From NCBI RefSeq assembly GCF_014805625.2, contig NW_023998416.1, positions 11,002,976-11,066,975 on the forward strand: a stretch of 64,000 nt of DNA. Direction: 5' to 3'. The notes beneath the pieces were generated by a model. The model was not told where the DNA came from. It did not search any database and saw only the letters and a program-made list of their open reading frames with translations. The stretch is from Glossina fuscipes. Lineage: Eukaryota > Arthropoda > Insecta > Diptera > Glossinidae. Shown piece by piece: positions 24,762-36,396 of the stretch (within the stretch, counting starts at the first letter, position 1; every line of letters begins with the position of its first letter). Both the position numbers and the translations under genes were made by a program.

Positions 24762-27607
24762 GTACATATATATATGAATATAAGGCGAGAAATATAATTT
24801 CTGCGTTGTTTTTCCCTTCCTCGCCATTGCCGTAGCACTGAGAAAATAAAGATGCACTTAGAAAAAAAATAGTGGAAGTGCATAAAAAGGCTATAGTGAT
24901 TATTAAATTGAGTTAAAAATTTTTCATTCAAATTCAGAGAACCTTTCGTTTGAAATTTAGAAAACTGGAATCTGGCATAAAATTGAATTTAATACATATA
25001 AGCGTTAAAAATTTTCGGGTGTCAAACTTGATATCAAGGACGCTTTACGCAACGAGATTTGCGATACCCATTTCAAGTGCAATAAATTCGAAGGAATAAA
25101 TACACACGACGAAAGACATAATTCAAAGACGATCTCTGTCTTTAATTTGCTATTAGTTGAAAGTTTTTCTATCAATAGCTGAAGAACTTGACTGAAGCAC
25201 GAGTGTAAAAGAATGCGATCCGCGCAATTAGAGATCTTGAATAATTTTTGTAAACTATTGAAAATTGCTTGGAAACCCATGACTAGATACATACACACAC
25301 AACCTTGAAATACCATCACATAAGCGCTATTCATATTTCAAAACTCCTTTCATTAGCGACTCGAATTTGCAATCTTTCGTCGTCGATCTGAGAGTTCTAT
25401 AAACATGGAATCATAAGCACTATACACACATTGAACTTATGAACTTATGATCAATACGTGTTTCTATTTCACTTAAACGGACAATTTTTTCACATCGTAT
25501 TTAGCTGGCTGTGCCGAATGGGCTTTGAGTAGAAAAGATGCAAAGTCCTATGTGCAGACCTTTTGCCAAAGTGTAAGGAGCAGTATTGTTGTAGCATTGA
25601 ATGTAACGAAACATAAACGAAGAAGAAAATGCGCCGTTGGTGGAGAAGAGATTGTTATTAGCTCTGTTCAAGTCGAACAACAATACTACCATGCCAAACA
25701 ATCAATTCCGAATCTTGGAGAAGCTTGACCATCAATCGAGAATACTTACTGCATTTTTAATAAACATTTAATTTTACTAATAGAGAAGAAATCTAAAACC
25801 TAATTAAAGATCCTTTTAGTTGATAGCTTCTTCTTGCTTTGTTCATTTATTGTTTAATCGATCTCCCTCTAATGAAGTGTTGAGTTCGCGTCATAGCGCA
25901 CATAGCTTGAAGTTTATATCCTCGTCTGGAAGGGATAAGTTTTCTCACAGTAAACAAAAGGAAATTATTTCTTTGCCCAGCTAATGTATCCACCTTTTCG
26001 CCACATCAGCCAACAAGTGTTAAAATGTAAACAATTTTGAATTTTAAAATTGAACAATTTCTCTCCATACCGTAAGGCAAGTGTGCATATGCATATGTAG
26101 TCACATCGCTTACTCCCTTGTGGTTATTCACGTTTTCGAGCAATGTACACAATTTAACACTTTGCAAGGGTACAATAAATTCCAGTTCATCACCTGTACA
26201 TGCATACAATATGTTTAATGATTGCGGGCAGCGGTTGCGAGAAACAAAAAAAAAAAAAAAAAAAAAAACCAAAATAATAATAACAGTAGCGAGCACAAAC
26301 ACACTTTAGGGTTGTGTGGCCGATTATATGGCATGTTTTGATAAACACGGGTGTCGCGTAATATTAACTCATAAAAACCGGTCAAGCGATTTAACGTAAA
26401 GCGTGCAACTCGTTTCGAAAACCCAACGTACAATTGCATTATAAGAAAATCCATTCTGCGTCGAGAACTTCAATCGGACGCTAAAAACGCGCTGTTGTAT
26501 AGGAAATTAAGATAAACACGAATATGTTAATGTGTGCACTATCGCACACTACGCAGCATATGAGTGCATATGCTGCTTAAACGAAATAATTAACTAATTC
26601 GTGCATAGCAAAGGGATAGCATTCAACTGTCAGATGTTCTACAAAATTTTTCGTCTAGACCGTAAACATTGCGCTGACACGACACTTAACCGAATTTCAG
26701 TGCTCTACCCATTGTCCCAATCACTTGCACATATGGACGCATACAGTTGACAACACTCTCTAATGACAGTGGCCACAAGTGTAACAACTAACGCCGACTG
26801 ATGTCAAAATTTCATTAGTTTTCGTTGACTACTCGTTTCGTTCTCTACTGAAGCTCTCTCTACTGTGTTTTAGATTTTTTCGGTGGTTTTTTTGTTTTTT
26901 TTTTTTTTTACTTTTGCTTTTGCTTTTGGTTGGAAATGTAAAGCACGAAAGCGTAACCGCCAAGTGTAAACCGCATACACCCACCCATCTGATGGCTGTC
27001 GTTCGCTGCCTTTGTTACATTTGTTAATGTCGTTATACACTTGATTGTTGTTGTTATACGATGTGTACTATGGTTCTATGCGAACTACTAATATTGCCTG
27101 TTCTCTGTTAATAGTGTTATTTGTTGCAGTTGTTATTGTTTTTGCGGTTTTTCTTTTTTTCGCATACAAAATAATAATAAAATGCATTATTTATTACATA
27201 ATTGAAGCAACAATAATGATACGAATTATTGTTATGCTGTAATATTTACATTTCTCTTCACTTTTGCGCTTATCACTTGCCAAAGGAGATATAACTATTT
27301 TGTTATTCCGTTCGTTGATTTCATAAAAAGTGGACTTGCTTAATACTCGAAAGATTTTGAAATGATTTAGTGATGTCCGTCTGTCCATCCATCGGAATAT
27401 GTAACATAAACATTGGTCAAATGTCTGAGAAAAAGTAGAAATTTCGCATTCGTTGAATGCGTCAGTTCAAGTTTGAAAGCATCTTTAAGTCGATCAAAGA
27501 CTTGAGCAAATATGTGTGACAGTTGGAACCATCCGGGTAATGAAATCGATCTATTGAACTGAAACTATGCGAAATCTTACAGGTAACAAATATTTCGGGC
27601 ATCTCAG

Positions 27608-27697
<90 letters not shown>

Positions 27698-30647
27698 CCC
27701 ATCTATCTATCTATCTATCTATCCGGCACACTTTCCCTCTCTCGTTTTCAGTTTGTCTCTCTCTCACTCATTGAGACTTGTTCTTCTCTCTTTGGTACAA
27801 ACCGACGAAAAACTTATAAAGTTGTTTAAACGTTCTGCGAGAGTGCTCGAAATTCGCTGCCAAAGCCCATTTACTTAATTCACTTGTTTATAAATACTAA
27901 ATTAAAAAAAGTTGCTGATGAGATAATAAACAATTTATTTCAATCAAGGGTGACAACTAATCATAAAAATAAATGTTTACATGTGACACTGTAAGTGTTT
28001 TTTTGAAAGTATTTACTTACGTTTCTCAGTTGCGTAAATAGATTAAAATTTGCGTAATAAAGATTTTTTACAAACCAACCTAATAAGTAAAACGAAAAAA
28101 AAAAAAGAAAATAAATAAACGCACACACACACACCATTTGTAACGCAGGAAATGAACGTTTGAACAGCGGCGGTTTTACTTAATGATAGTTATCTTAGAG
28201 GTGCTTGAAGCGCTTGATGAGAACTTTTCAAATTCATATTTAATTTCAAACCATTCTTTTCAAAAGTGATTGCTAGAAAGAAGGAAATAAATATCGCTTA
28301 GGATACCTACAAAGCATACAAACAATGTCGAGCACATACATTTACCGCACAAAAACGAGATTAGACTACAAAAGCAATATATTTTTTACACGATTCACAG
28401 GACACCTCTGCAAAAGCCGAAATAGCTCTTTGTAGACAGTTTTTCGTATAAAAAGAAAGTTAGCAAAATAATTAATTAATCAATCAAGAATTAAAAAAAA
28501 AATAAATTATTTTTCAAAAATATTAAAACATGGCAACGGCAGTTCCGCTCTTGCTTTGCAGCTTTGCGCAATTGACAATTTTCGGGATGGAAAATTTCAT
28601 ATTTCTATAATGGTTTTCCAAGCTTATTGCAAAGAGTTTGAAAGAAAACAATGGGTTTTAGAAAATACTGCATCGAGAAAAACGCATTTAATGTTTTAAA
28701 AAGTTGTCTATGAAATGCATGTACGAACGAACAGATTAATCAAATTATTGACAATCGTTGGCTACTACTTGCTCCCATCTATATTCAAATATTTTGCTAT
28801 TCGCAAAAGACCCTATGTTTGGATAACGTCATAAGAATCAAAGCAACACTCGAGCAAACGCTAACACATCAATTGAAATCCGAGTTAATCGGAACGAACA
28901 AAGTATGCTAATTGCAGTGGGAAGAGTAGAACACTTGAGTTTAGAATTGCAAACAATCCCTTTTGCCGTATGCGGCGGAATTTCCAACCTAAGTAGGTAC
29001 GGTGGCCCCCAGTTCCAAGCGGGACTGCGATGGATAATCGATTTTACCGTCGATGCTACTAATTCGCATTACGCTGTATCATGGTTATTTCGGCCTTAGA
29101 TGCGGTAAAGCAATCCCTGCTCATCACTCCGCAGCGTTATCCTTCCACTTAATTAGGGAAAATAAAGTTTGCCTCAAATTGAATTTCGCTGGCAGAAAAC
29201 TACTCGTGATTAAAGCTCCAAGAAATTGTGTTGTGCAAGCTTCAGTGCGATAACGTATACAGTTCCCTCTGGCTTTGAAGACCGCGCTTACAAATGGTGA
29301 AGTCATCATTTTATTCTTCATTCAACAGCACTACATGCAGTCTCTCTTCGAAAGCGGGCTGAACGAATTTGTGCTCCCAATATAATAAATTTTTTAAAAC
29401 TGACCTTTTCCTCTTTCACTTTCCTCAGGTATTCTTCTGTTCCATTGCTCAAAGAGGGAAATGGACGCTTTACACTTTTTGTTGCGAAATTTTTAATTTT
29501 ATAACTGACTTCGCAATTGCCGACGACAACAACATCATTCGAAGCTTTTACTTTTCTAACAAGGCTCTAGCGCCTTTCGTCTGTTGAATGATCGTCTTGA
29601 CTATGATAGACCTAACTAATCTTTGTTTCAAAAAATGGTTATCTGAAGGTGGCGTGCCCTTGCACACTTGCAAAAGTCATTCATTAGATTTGTATTGAGT
29701 TTTTTGTCTCTCGGTCAAGTAGAATAAATGTTTTTCCAGATTCTCTGGGTCGTAATCATGTCCTTTAATTTTCAAAAAGTAAATGGAACGGTTGCTGCAC
29801 ATATGCCGCGGCCTTTGAAGATTTGTTACGACTTAAATGAAGCGGAAATATGTTCGTCTTAATTGCATATCGAGTTGTTATTCACATGTACACCATGCTA
29901 AGCAACAATATTGCAATACAATGACTACTTCCTTAGATCCTTTTTTATTTTCAACAGATTGATAGATTTAATTATGTAAAAGAATTAGGCAAGAGCATGG
30001 ACATTCGAGTGTGTATGCCTTCTCTTTATTTCACTTAATTCGTAGAAATTTAGATTTAATTTCCATCTTGTTATGTCAATTTCTATTTGCAGACTATGTT
30101 ACCGGTTATGTTGAGTCATACACCTTCCGGTGCGTCTATCAAGCAACTTGAACACTTTGGTCAACTAATGAAATCGGGGCATTTTCGTAAATTCGATCGC
30201 GGTTATTTAAGGAATCAATTGGAATACAATCGTATGACACCACCCGATTATGATTTGTCCAAGGTTAAGGTGCCGGTGGCCCTCTATTATTCGATGAACG
30301 ATATGTTAGTGTCAACGACTGGCGTTGATCGTTTAGCACGTGAACTGCCACAAGTGATTGACAAATATCTCGTGCCAATGGAGCAATTCAATCATTTAGA
30401 CTTTTTATGGGCAATCGATGTTAAGACTTTGGTTTACAATCGCTTAATACGAAATTTAAGACGTGTTGAAAATTTCAAATTAAAACATGCTAATAAAGGT
30501 CTACAAAACATGGCTACCGCTGGCGTTGCTATCAGTAATAATAACCTACAAAAAATGCATGCACTCGCGACAGCAAGCAACAATACGCCTAATACGCTTC
30601 CCTTAACGAATGCCAATGCAAATGCGAACATCAATTTGAATGCGTGA
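18148..30647 (+). CDS. Secreted acid (lysosomal-type) lipase, lipase 3-like
   Basis: Six coding exons: 18,148-18,315, 19,448-19,625, 19,807-20,018, 22,035-22,184, 22,308-22,466 and 30,093-30,647. They join in phase at GT-AG sites to give 473 residues. The protein belongs to the animal acid lipase family (alpha/beta hydrolase), which hydrolyses triglycerides and cholesteryl esters in the lysosome or gut lumen. Residues 1-20 are a hydrophobic signal peptide. LIRKYGYPSETH is the family's N-terminal signature. VLLMHGILDTSATWV holds the oxyanion-hole region. GHSQGT, split across the exon 3/4 junction, carries the nucleophile Ser185. YYSMNDMLVS carries Asp359 and EQFNHLDFLWAID carries His390, so the triad is complete. 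NHT and NKT are likely glycan sites. The last ~59 residues form an Asn/Ala/Thr-rich tail beyond the usual family end. I chose the ATG at 18,148 because the frame upstream has only TTG and a TATA/initiator pair lies 26 bases before it. The exon 1 donor (AAA|GTAAAC) is the weakest junction. The exact orthologue is not assigned. Confidence 0.93.
18316..19447 (+). other. Lipase intron 1
   Basis: Bounded by GTAAAC and TTTTTAG. It contains an AT microsatellite near 18,828-18,845 and poly(A) and purine-rich runs (AAAGAGAAAA types). I see no nested gene. Confidence 0.75.
20019..22034 (+). other. Lipase intron 3
   Basis: It splits the catalytic GHSQ|GT motif. The donor is CAG|GTTGGT (weak) and the acceptor is TTCACCAG|GG. 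It contains a GC-rich 24-bp palindrome at 21,686-21,709 and otherwise unrecognised AT-rich sequence. The frame at 21,622-21,828 on the minus strand has no domain. Confidence 0.7.
21686..21709. repeat. GC-rich palindrome with 2-nt loop
   Basis: Arms GCACGGTGGTG and CACCACCGTGC are perfect 11-bp complements separated by GT. This stands out in AT-rich intron sequence. Its function is unknown. Confidence 0.85.
23610..23912 (+). repeat. Dispersed repeat, family A copy in lipase intron 5
   Basis: It shares the ACACGGACAGACCTGC-type block and the terminal CTTACGCACAAACTTCATAT followed by CGTACCACAAATGGTGTAGA with the copies at 4.4 and 15.7 kb. It is diverged and non-coding. Confidence 0.6.
24725..24774. 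repeat. (AT)n microsatellite
   Basis: TA alternation of about 26 bp, then TTTATATATATGTACATATATATA. It lies inside lipase intron 5. Confidence 0.9.
27608..27722. repeat. Compound (CT)n(CTAT)n microsatellite
   Basis: About 48 bp of CT dinucleotides, then about 65 bp of CTAT units with one CTAC variant. It is inside lipase intron 5. The serine/leucine and tyrosine/leucine-rich frame across it is a repeat artefact. Confidence 0.97.
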
Positions 30648-30658
30648 ATTTTAATTTT

Positions 30659-30718
30659 GCACACATAAACATAAACACAAACACACACACAAACACAAAC
30701 ACAAACACACACACATAC
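30659..30718. repeat. (AC)n/(AAACAC)n microsatellite in the lipase 3' UTR
   Basis: Imperfect array of ACAC and AAACAC units starting 12 bases after the lipase stop codon, so it would be part of the 3' UTR. Confidence 0.9.
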
Positions 30719-31148
30719 AATATTTGTTAATGTCTTATTGTTGACATATTGTTCGATGCTAGATTATTTGTTTTTTATAAAAATGTATGTATGTACACTC
30801 TTATAGGCATAAGTATGCACATATATTGACTGTGATGACACAATTCTTAAATTTTTCATATTGTCCTTTCAGTGTATTGTTATTCCTAATGTTTTTTTTT
30901 TTTTGTGAATGAAAACAATTTTGTGAGTTATATACTGCCGCAATTATTTAATGCAATCCTGAGATTTTTGCTTTTTCTCTTAGATTTAGTTCATCTGAAT
31001 TTTTGCTAATTTATATATAAAAAAGTTTTGATGTACAAATGCTAACTCATACCTAGATTTAGTTTAGTATTAAAGTTTGCTTATAAATGCTGTTCAGGAT
31101 AATTTGAAGTTTTATTATATTTATGTTAAGATATTTTACTTCTCTTAG

Positions 31149-31154
31149 AATAAA
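31149..31154 (+). terminator. Candidate poly(A) signal of the lipase gene
   Basis: AATAAA about 500 bases after the stop at 30,647. No earlier downstream canonical hexamer was noticed, but variants could be used. Confidence 0.4.
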
Positions 31155-31299
31155 CATTAACGATTATTTTGTAAAAATTTTATTTAATACATATTTTATA
31201 CTTTTAAGAAAAGCTGTGATGTCATTCTTTGATGTCAGTGTTCCCCCCAAACACATCAAACGGTAAAAATTTTTTTATTTTTCACTTTCTTCATTCATA

Positions 31300-32170
31300 G
31301 GAAACTGGGAAATGCTCTTTTCTGCCATATAAGGGCTTGGTTTTCATAAGAACCCTTATATATTAGGATCTATAAAACGCACCTATGTGGTCTAAACTGC
31401 TTTCGTTAATTTTTGAACTAAATTGCTATTATGGACCAGTTGTCATCATAAAATAGTAAAAATTAACCTTTACTATTACTATTCTTAAGAAATCTTACAT
31501 AGAGTGGGGTCCAAGAAGTAGATCCATGTGGTTCAAATTTAGTCCACATCATTTTCATGTTAAATTACTACGATTAAAAAATTTTTTATCATAAATCATT
31601 AAAAATCAGGACTTTTTGGCATGAAAAGCTTTACATTTCGTGAGAATCCTTATAAGCGATCGCATCCAAAATATAGACTAACGTGGTCTGAATAGCATAA
31701 GGTTGTTGCCTATGTGAATTTGCTATTATGAATTAATTTTCCTTATGGTTTAAATAAAATTATAAAAAAATTCAGTTTTCGTAGGAACGATTATACGAGA
31801 GGAGGTCGAAAAATCTGCTCCAAGTGAACCAAATTTTTCGCACCAATTTAGAAATTTGAACTATTATTACATAGCGGCTTTTGTCAAGAAATTTTGAAAA
31901 TTACAATCTTTTGCCATGTAGTGCCTTTTTAAAATAATGCCTTATAGAAAGTGCGTCGAAAATTTGAACCGATTCGAATCATTTTCACTAACGTTTGTCG
32001 TTGGATCAAAACGGAGTCCGAGTACCAAACTCCATGCATATATCTCAAAAATTGCAAATTTTACGTTGAACACAAAAACACTTGGATAGACATCAGAGGG
32101 ACGGACGCGCATACAAACGGATAAGCTTCGATATAAAACCGTTTGCTGAATCACTGATTGATGTAGAATA
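31300..32170 (+). repeat. Dispersed repeat, longest family A copy
   Basis: Two degenerate internal repeats are visible. Each has a GTGGTCTAAAC/GTGGTCTGAAT block, an AATTGCTATTATG block and a TTTTCATAAGAACCCTTATA or TTTTCGTAGGAACGATTATA block. These are followed by the shared block TCGAATCATTTTCACTAACG, ATATCTCAAAAATTGC, and GACATCAGAGGGACGGACG. No protein-like coding is seen. The layout matches 5.6-6.27 kb. Confidence 0.6.
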
Positions 32171-33900
32171 TAAAAAACAAGTGAGTTTATTGTATGAGGC
32201 TATAGACGAATTTTTAGTACTCAAGACAAATGTTCGCAGTTTACATTGCACCGTGCCCGTGTCCCTTGACCGATCACGCTAATTTTGAATAGTAAGATAA
32301 GCGCAAGGATTTACGATGTTTATACTAGATTTGAAACAAATACCACAACATTTGCGACCCGAAAGAATATTTCTCGCAGACAAGCATGCCGGTAGACAGA
32401 CGACGAACAATTATGTCAAGGTAGAATTGGAATTTTCTATTACCCATCCATATATATATATACCTTGCAGGGTCTTTGAAAATCCTGTTAAACTAAAGAA
32501 AAATTAAAATTGCAAATTTTCGAGATTCAAAAAAAAAAACAAAAATAAAAAATATTAAAAGTTAAAGTATAAACAAAAACCAAAACTGACTACAAATTTT
32601 AATTTTAATTAAAAAATAATTATTATAAATTTAAAGCAACATTAATGAAATGAAATCCTCTCTTTCGCTGGAAGGCTTGACCGCAAGAACATACGATTCC
32701 CCAAAAAGTCTTTCACCACTTCACAACCCTCTTGCCCAACTGCTAGCACTTGATTACTTATTATTTAAGACTTAAAGATGGCGTTCGTAGTTTTTGCGTA
32801 TTTGCTACTTCAGCGAAACGCTGAGCAACCTCGTTTTACCTAATAGCTGATATTTAAGTTACTCAACTTAATTGGATTAATTGATTTCTCCTTTATTGTC
32901 CATGCGTTTCAACAAACTAAGTCTTCGTTATTATTGCCATCACGTATTCGTTATTCTCAAAAATTCGAAACGAAAAAATGTCGACAATTCATAATATATA
33001 GCGACGTGGATGAGTTTACCCCAAGAAATGCTTCACCAGTACTTGACGTATAACTAAGTTATATGTAGTTACGCGTTATATAGCTCCGAGCTAGTGAAAA
33101 TTACAAGTTATTTTGAACACTGTCGTTACACGTCGCATAACCGAACTCATTTTACATAGATAAGTACGTACATTGTATGCGGATTAATTTCTATACAAGA
33201 GAGAATTTATGGCAGACTTACTTGTATTATGAAGAAGAAGAGATCTTACTGAAATTTTGAGTTTTAAACAAGTGATAATTTTACATTTCACACGATATAT
33301 GCATAGCGCGAAAATAATAGTTTGGATGGACTTCTAGGCATGACGAACGCAGTTAACTGCATAGGTATCTTTACCCGAAAGAGATTTATTACTTTATTAC
33401 TACTAAGAGATCTTGGTGTCCTAAAGTTTTGCAGCTCTCTTGTTACACAAATTTACAGGCATAGGAGATTCCAAAAAAACATATTATAGACATTAACGTA
33501 ACGTTCTCTTTTCCATAGAAGGTGATTTAAAAAATTCATCGAGATATATATATAACATATTTTCTAATCCCCGTAATTTAAGATTAGGGTTTCTCGTAGG
33601 AACTCAAAAACCTTTCTATCACTTATTAGTTTCAAAAGCATACAAAGTTCGATTTTCTACCGATAGTTCGGCTTTCTGATGAGTAAATTTCTTTTAAGCA
33701 AATAATTTTATATAACAAAGACTTGTTTACAAAAATATAAATCCTACTTTAGATATTTTAAGAAATTTAAGCAACAACTCTTTTCCTGGGATTTTTGAGG
33801 GAAACGAGTTATTTATCAGCAGGACGTTCGCGACTAATATCGACAGGCGAGAAAGAATTGTAATATGAAGGCCCAGGCTTCGAACTGCTTGCATGTGATG
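32171..33900. other. AT-rich spacer, nothing recognised
   Basis: Short frames at 32,316-32,507 have no recognised domain. I see no repeat or RNA gene. Confidence 0.4.
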
Positions 33901-33901
33901 T

Positions 33902-34426
33902 TCAGCGCGTCCGTGTGGAGTTACTTTGCCGAGAACTCTGAAATGGCATTGCGACACAATTTAATGTGGAGAGAACGACATGTGGGGAGCGGTGTTTAAT
34001 CTCAATTTGATCCCCTTTATTGGGCTTCTCGTTTCTCACCGATGTTAAGCGATTAATAGAATAGAATGCAGATAATGTAAATATTCCCAATACCATGAAG
34101 CAGAGCAATGACACAAGAGTCTGTCGCAAGATTGGGTTTTCCTCCGAATATGCAACGTACTCTGCATTTCTTTGAAGGTAATCCATTGTAAGATTTTCAA
34201 ATAGAGTAATACATGCATCGGTTCTTAAACGATTAGGGCATGCGCTGATTGGGACATTGCCATCTGAAAGACTTGTAATCTGTTTAGAAAAAAAGAATTC
34301 TTTAATGAGTTGCAATAAACTCTGCTTTTTCTTTAGCAATTCTGCACAGTGATCAATTGCTGCAAGCATCCAATTAGTACATATTTGTCCCATCCCCAGT
34401 TTTAATTCGTTGCATAAACGTTCCAT
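33902..34426 (-). CDS. Unknown small single-pass membrane protein
   Basis: An ATG-initiated frame of 174 codons with an in-frame TGA shortly upstream, so the start is the first possible one. I do not recognise the family. The N-terminal half looks soluble and mostly helical (ELLKKKQSLLQLIKEFF at about 29-45) with five cysteines before residue 75. An acidic segment (YSEENPIL) precedes a clear membrane span at about 102-123 (LVSLLCFMVLGIFTLSAFY). A short basic tail follows, which favours type I or tail-proximal anchoring. A good donor (TCG|GTGAGA) and acceptor (CCATTTCAG|AG) bound a 102-bp segment, 34,039-33,938. Removing it keeps frame and stop and gives a 140-residue form. The other possibility is a chance open frame, but length, composition and start context argue for a gene. 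It does not overlap either neighbouring gene. Confidence 0.5.
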   Translation of the reverse strand: MERLCNELKLGMGQICTNWMLAAIDHCAELLKKKQSLLQLIKEFFFSKQITSLSDGNVPISACPNRLRTDACITLFENLTMDYLQRNAEYVAYSEENPILRQTLVSLLCFMVLGIFTLSAFYSINRLTSVRNEKPNKGDQIEIKHRSPHVVLSTLNCVAMPFQSSRQSNSTRTR

Positions 34427-34933
34427 ATTTGTCTTCTTAGGAGCTCACTTGTTTCTTTAAAGAGTTTTGTCATCGATTTTAAACAACGAAAGCGCTCTTG
34501 CTCTCCTGATAAGCATATACGTATTTGTGTAAATATAACGGAAACTGTGCGTTTTATTAAAAAATTCCAAGAGCAAATTAATTAGAGGAAAAAAAGCGAA
34601 CAATAGTTCGACATTAAAACACCGACTATTCAGTTCTGCGTCTACCTTCGATATGTTGATCCATTAAAAAATTCGAAGAAAAATTAGAAAAAAGTTTTAT
34701 TTGACGTTAAAATGAAAACTATGTTGTAAAGAAAAATTAGACAAATAAAATCATATGATTATTATTAATAATACAAAGGAAATAAATTCTGAGACTAAGG
34801 TCTTAAGGTATTACCATCCAATCTATCGGTTTGGATTGGATGCCATTATTTTATTTAAAAGAGTTAAGAGTTGTCAGGCTAGATAGGGTTTATGTGGTTC
34901 TTCATTAAAGCGTTAAGAAAAATATTCGGCCGT

Positions 34934-34954
34934 GCTCTCTCTCTCTCTCTCTCG

Positions 34955-34996
<42 letters not shown>
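34934..34996. repeat. Compound (CT)n(CTTT)n microsatellite
   Basis: About 34 bp of CT with one CG variant, then seven or more CTTT units, merging into a C/T-rich tract to about 35,030. Confidence 0.95.
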
Positions 34997-35090
34997 CCTC
35001 TCTCTTTCTCTTCCTCTCCCCTCTCACCAACCGTCTGCCGATTCTACCTCTCGCCATCTTTGTATATCTTTCTCAATCTAACTGCGCCAG

Positions 35091-35232
35091 GAAGCAAGAA
35101 AAAAGCTAGGCGAACATCTTATTGGTTTGGCAGCGATTCACTCATCGACTCATTCAGGACTTCGAAACAGCTTGTCAGCCAAACCATGGTGCACCAATCT
35201 GAACAAGTGGTAACCAGGAGGCGCCATGTCTG
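35091..35232 (+). other. Candidate exon (unassigned)
   Basis: A pyrimidine-rich acceptor ending CTGCGCCAG and a strong donor CTG|GTAAGTAT bound 142 bp. One frame is open throughout and reads SYWFGSDSLIDSFRTSKQ, then QTMVHQSEQVVTRRRHV. An ATG with a good start context (AAACCATGG) lies at about 35,186. No partner exon in matching phase is proven. It could be a non-coding exon or a chance match. Confidence 0.25.
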
Positions 35233-35609
35233 GTAAGTATGCTGACTATGGCAGAACTATGAGCTGCAATAGTTTAACCTGGACAACTCTTGCAACAAGT
35301 GACCAAAGACTTGCATTTTTAATCAATTCATGTCGCCACTTCTAAACCCTTGAAACCAAAACTGACAATTGGAATATGATGGAGCGGATTCATCGTAAGC
35401 TTCTGAACGTGTTTGGTGACCTTTGACCCAAGATTTCGTAAAATAAACAACAAAAGCAATGAATTTGTAACAAGAAAAACTTTGAGCGCTTCATGATTAA
35501 TGTTGGCGTACGCTAAATAAATCAATGAAATGAAAAATTGTTGTTTTTTATATAGGAAGGTCAAAACAATCAACCGTTATGTACACTGATATTTCCCATT
35601 TGTTTATTA

Positions 35610-35710
35610 TTTTCAGACTCGATCATTGAATTACTCTCAGATGCTTCTATATTCAGGTGGTTTTCAGACTCGCTCATTGAATTACTCTCAGATATTTCTA
35701 TAATACGGTA
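35610..35710. repeat. Tandem duplication, 51-bp unit
   Basis: TTTTCAGACTCG(A/C)TCATTGAATTACTCTCAGAT(G/A)(C/T)TTCTATA occurs at 35,610 and again at 35,661. Only a few substitutions separate the two copies. Confidence 0.9.
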
Positions 35711-36327
35711 GCTTTGCTAAATTATGAAAAATTGTAATGCCGAAAAGTAGGCAATAACTTTAAAATTTAAAATTGCTATTAACGAGAAAACGCTAAAATA
35801 AACTAATATAATAAAAAAATCAACTTAAAATTATTGTTCGCACTATGAATATTAAGATACAGTGAGTATTTTCTTAACGGGAAAACTTTTTAATGGTTAC
35901 GTTCATTAATAAGTTTTCATTGAACACAACAATCTATCTGTATATATTCACAACATTTGTCATTTTCACTGTCATCGTTACAATGTTGCTAAATTGCTTA
36001 TACAAATTTGCACTTCATTAAATGTTAGTTTTGAGCTTAATTCCATTTTAAGCACTTTATACGCAATGCTTTGAAACAATTTGTTTGTTGTAACAAACTT
36101 TATCCTGTATCGAATTGGCAATTCCGGGCCAACTGTCTTTTGCTTATTTTATAGAAAGAGGAAACAAAAGAGATATAAATAAAAACATTCACTATATACG
36201 CCTTAAGAGACAACTAAAATAATTGCTATTTAAAGTAAGTCTTTACTGAAAAGTCGCTTTGAATTTAATTGTTTTTAAGCAGATCATACAGCCAATTGAA
36301 TAAATATTTACAGATAATTTGGATATG

Positions 36328-36328
<1 letters not shown>

Positions 36329-36393
<65 letters not shown>
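36329..36393. repeat. (CT)n microsatellite, about 64 bp uninterrupted
   Basis: Pure alternation of T and C over roughly 32 units. The serine/leucine and arginine/glutamate frames over it are repeat artefacts. Confidence 0.97.

Positions 36394-36396
<3 letters not shown>

Larger units (their letters stand above)
22467..30092 (+). other. Lipase intron 5 (7.6 kb)
   Basis: Donor AAG|GTGAGT at 22,467 and acceptor TTTGCAG|AC at 30,093. Inside are a family A repeat (23.6-23.9 kb), AT arrays, a compound CT/CTAT microsatellite (27.6 kb) and many poly(A)/poly(T) runs. Short open frames at 25,005-25,334 (minus), 25,525-25,728 and 28,905-29,099 have no recognised domain. I see no convincing nested gene. 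An intron this size could hold regulatory sequence, but none is identified. Confidence 0.75.

Noticed and set aside
25005..25334. 109-codon minus-strand frame in lipase intron 5
   Set aside because: No domain, no splice support, and an open frame on the opposite strand of similar quality; likely chance.
27567..27878. 103-codon frame rich in Ser/Leu and Tyr/Ile
   Set aside because: It is a translation of the CT and CTAT microsatellite.
34892..35090. Start of a 114-codon frame with a Ser/Leu/Phe-rich N-terminus
   Set aside because: It translates the CT/CTTT microsatellite; only the part after 35,091 has possible exon character.
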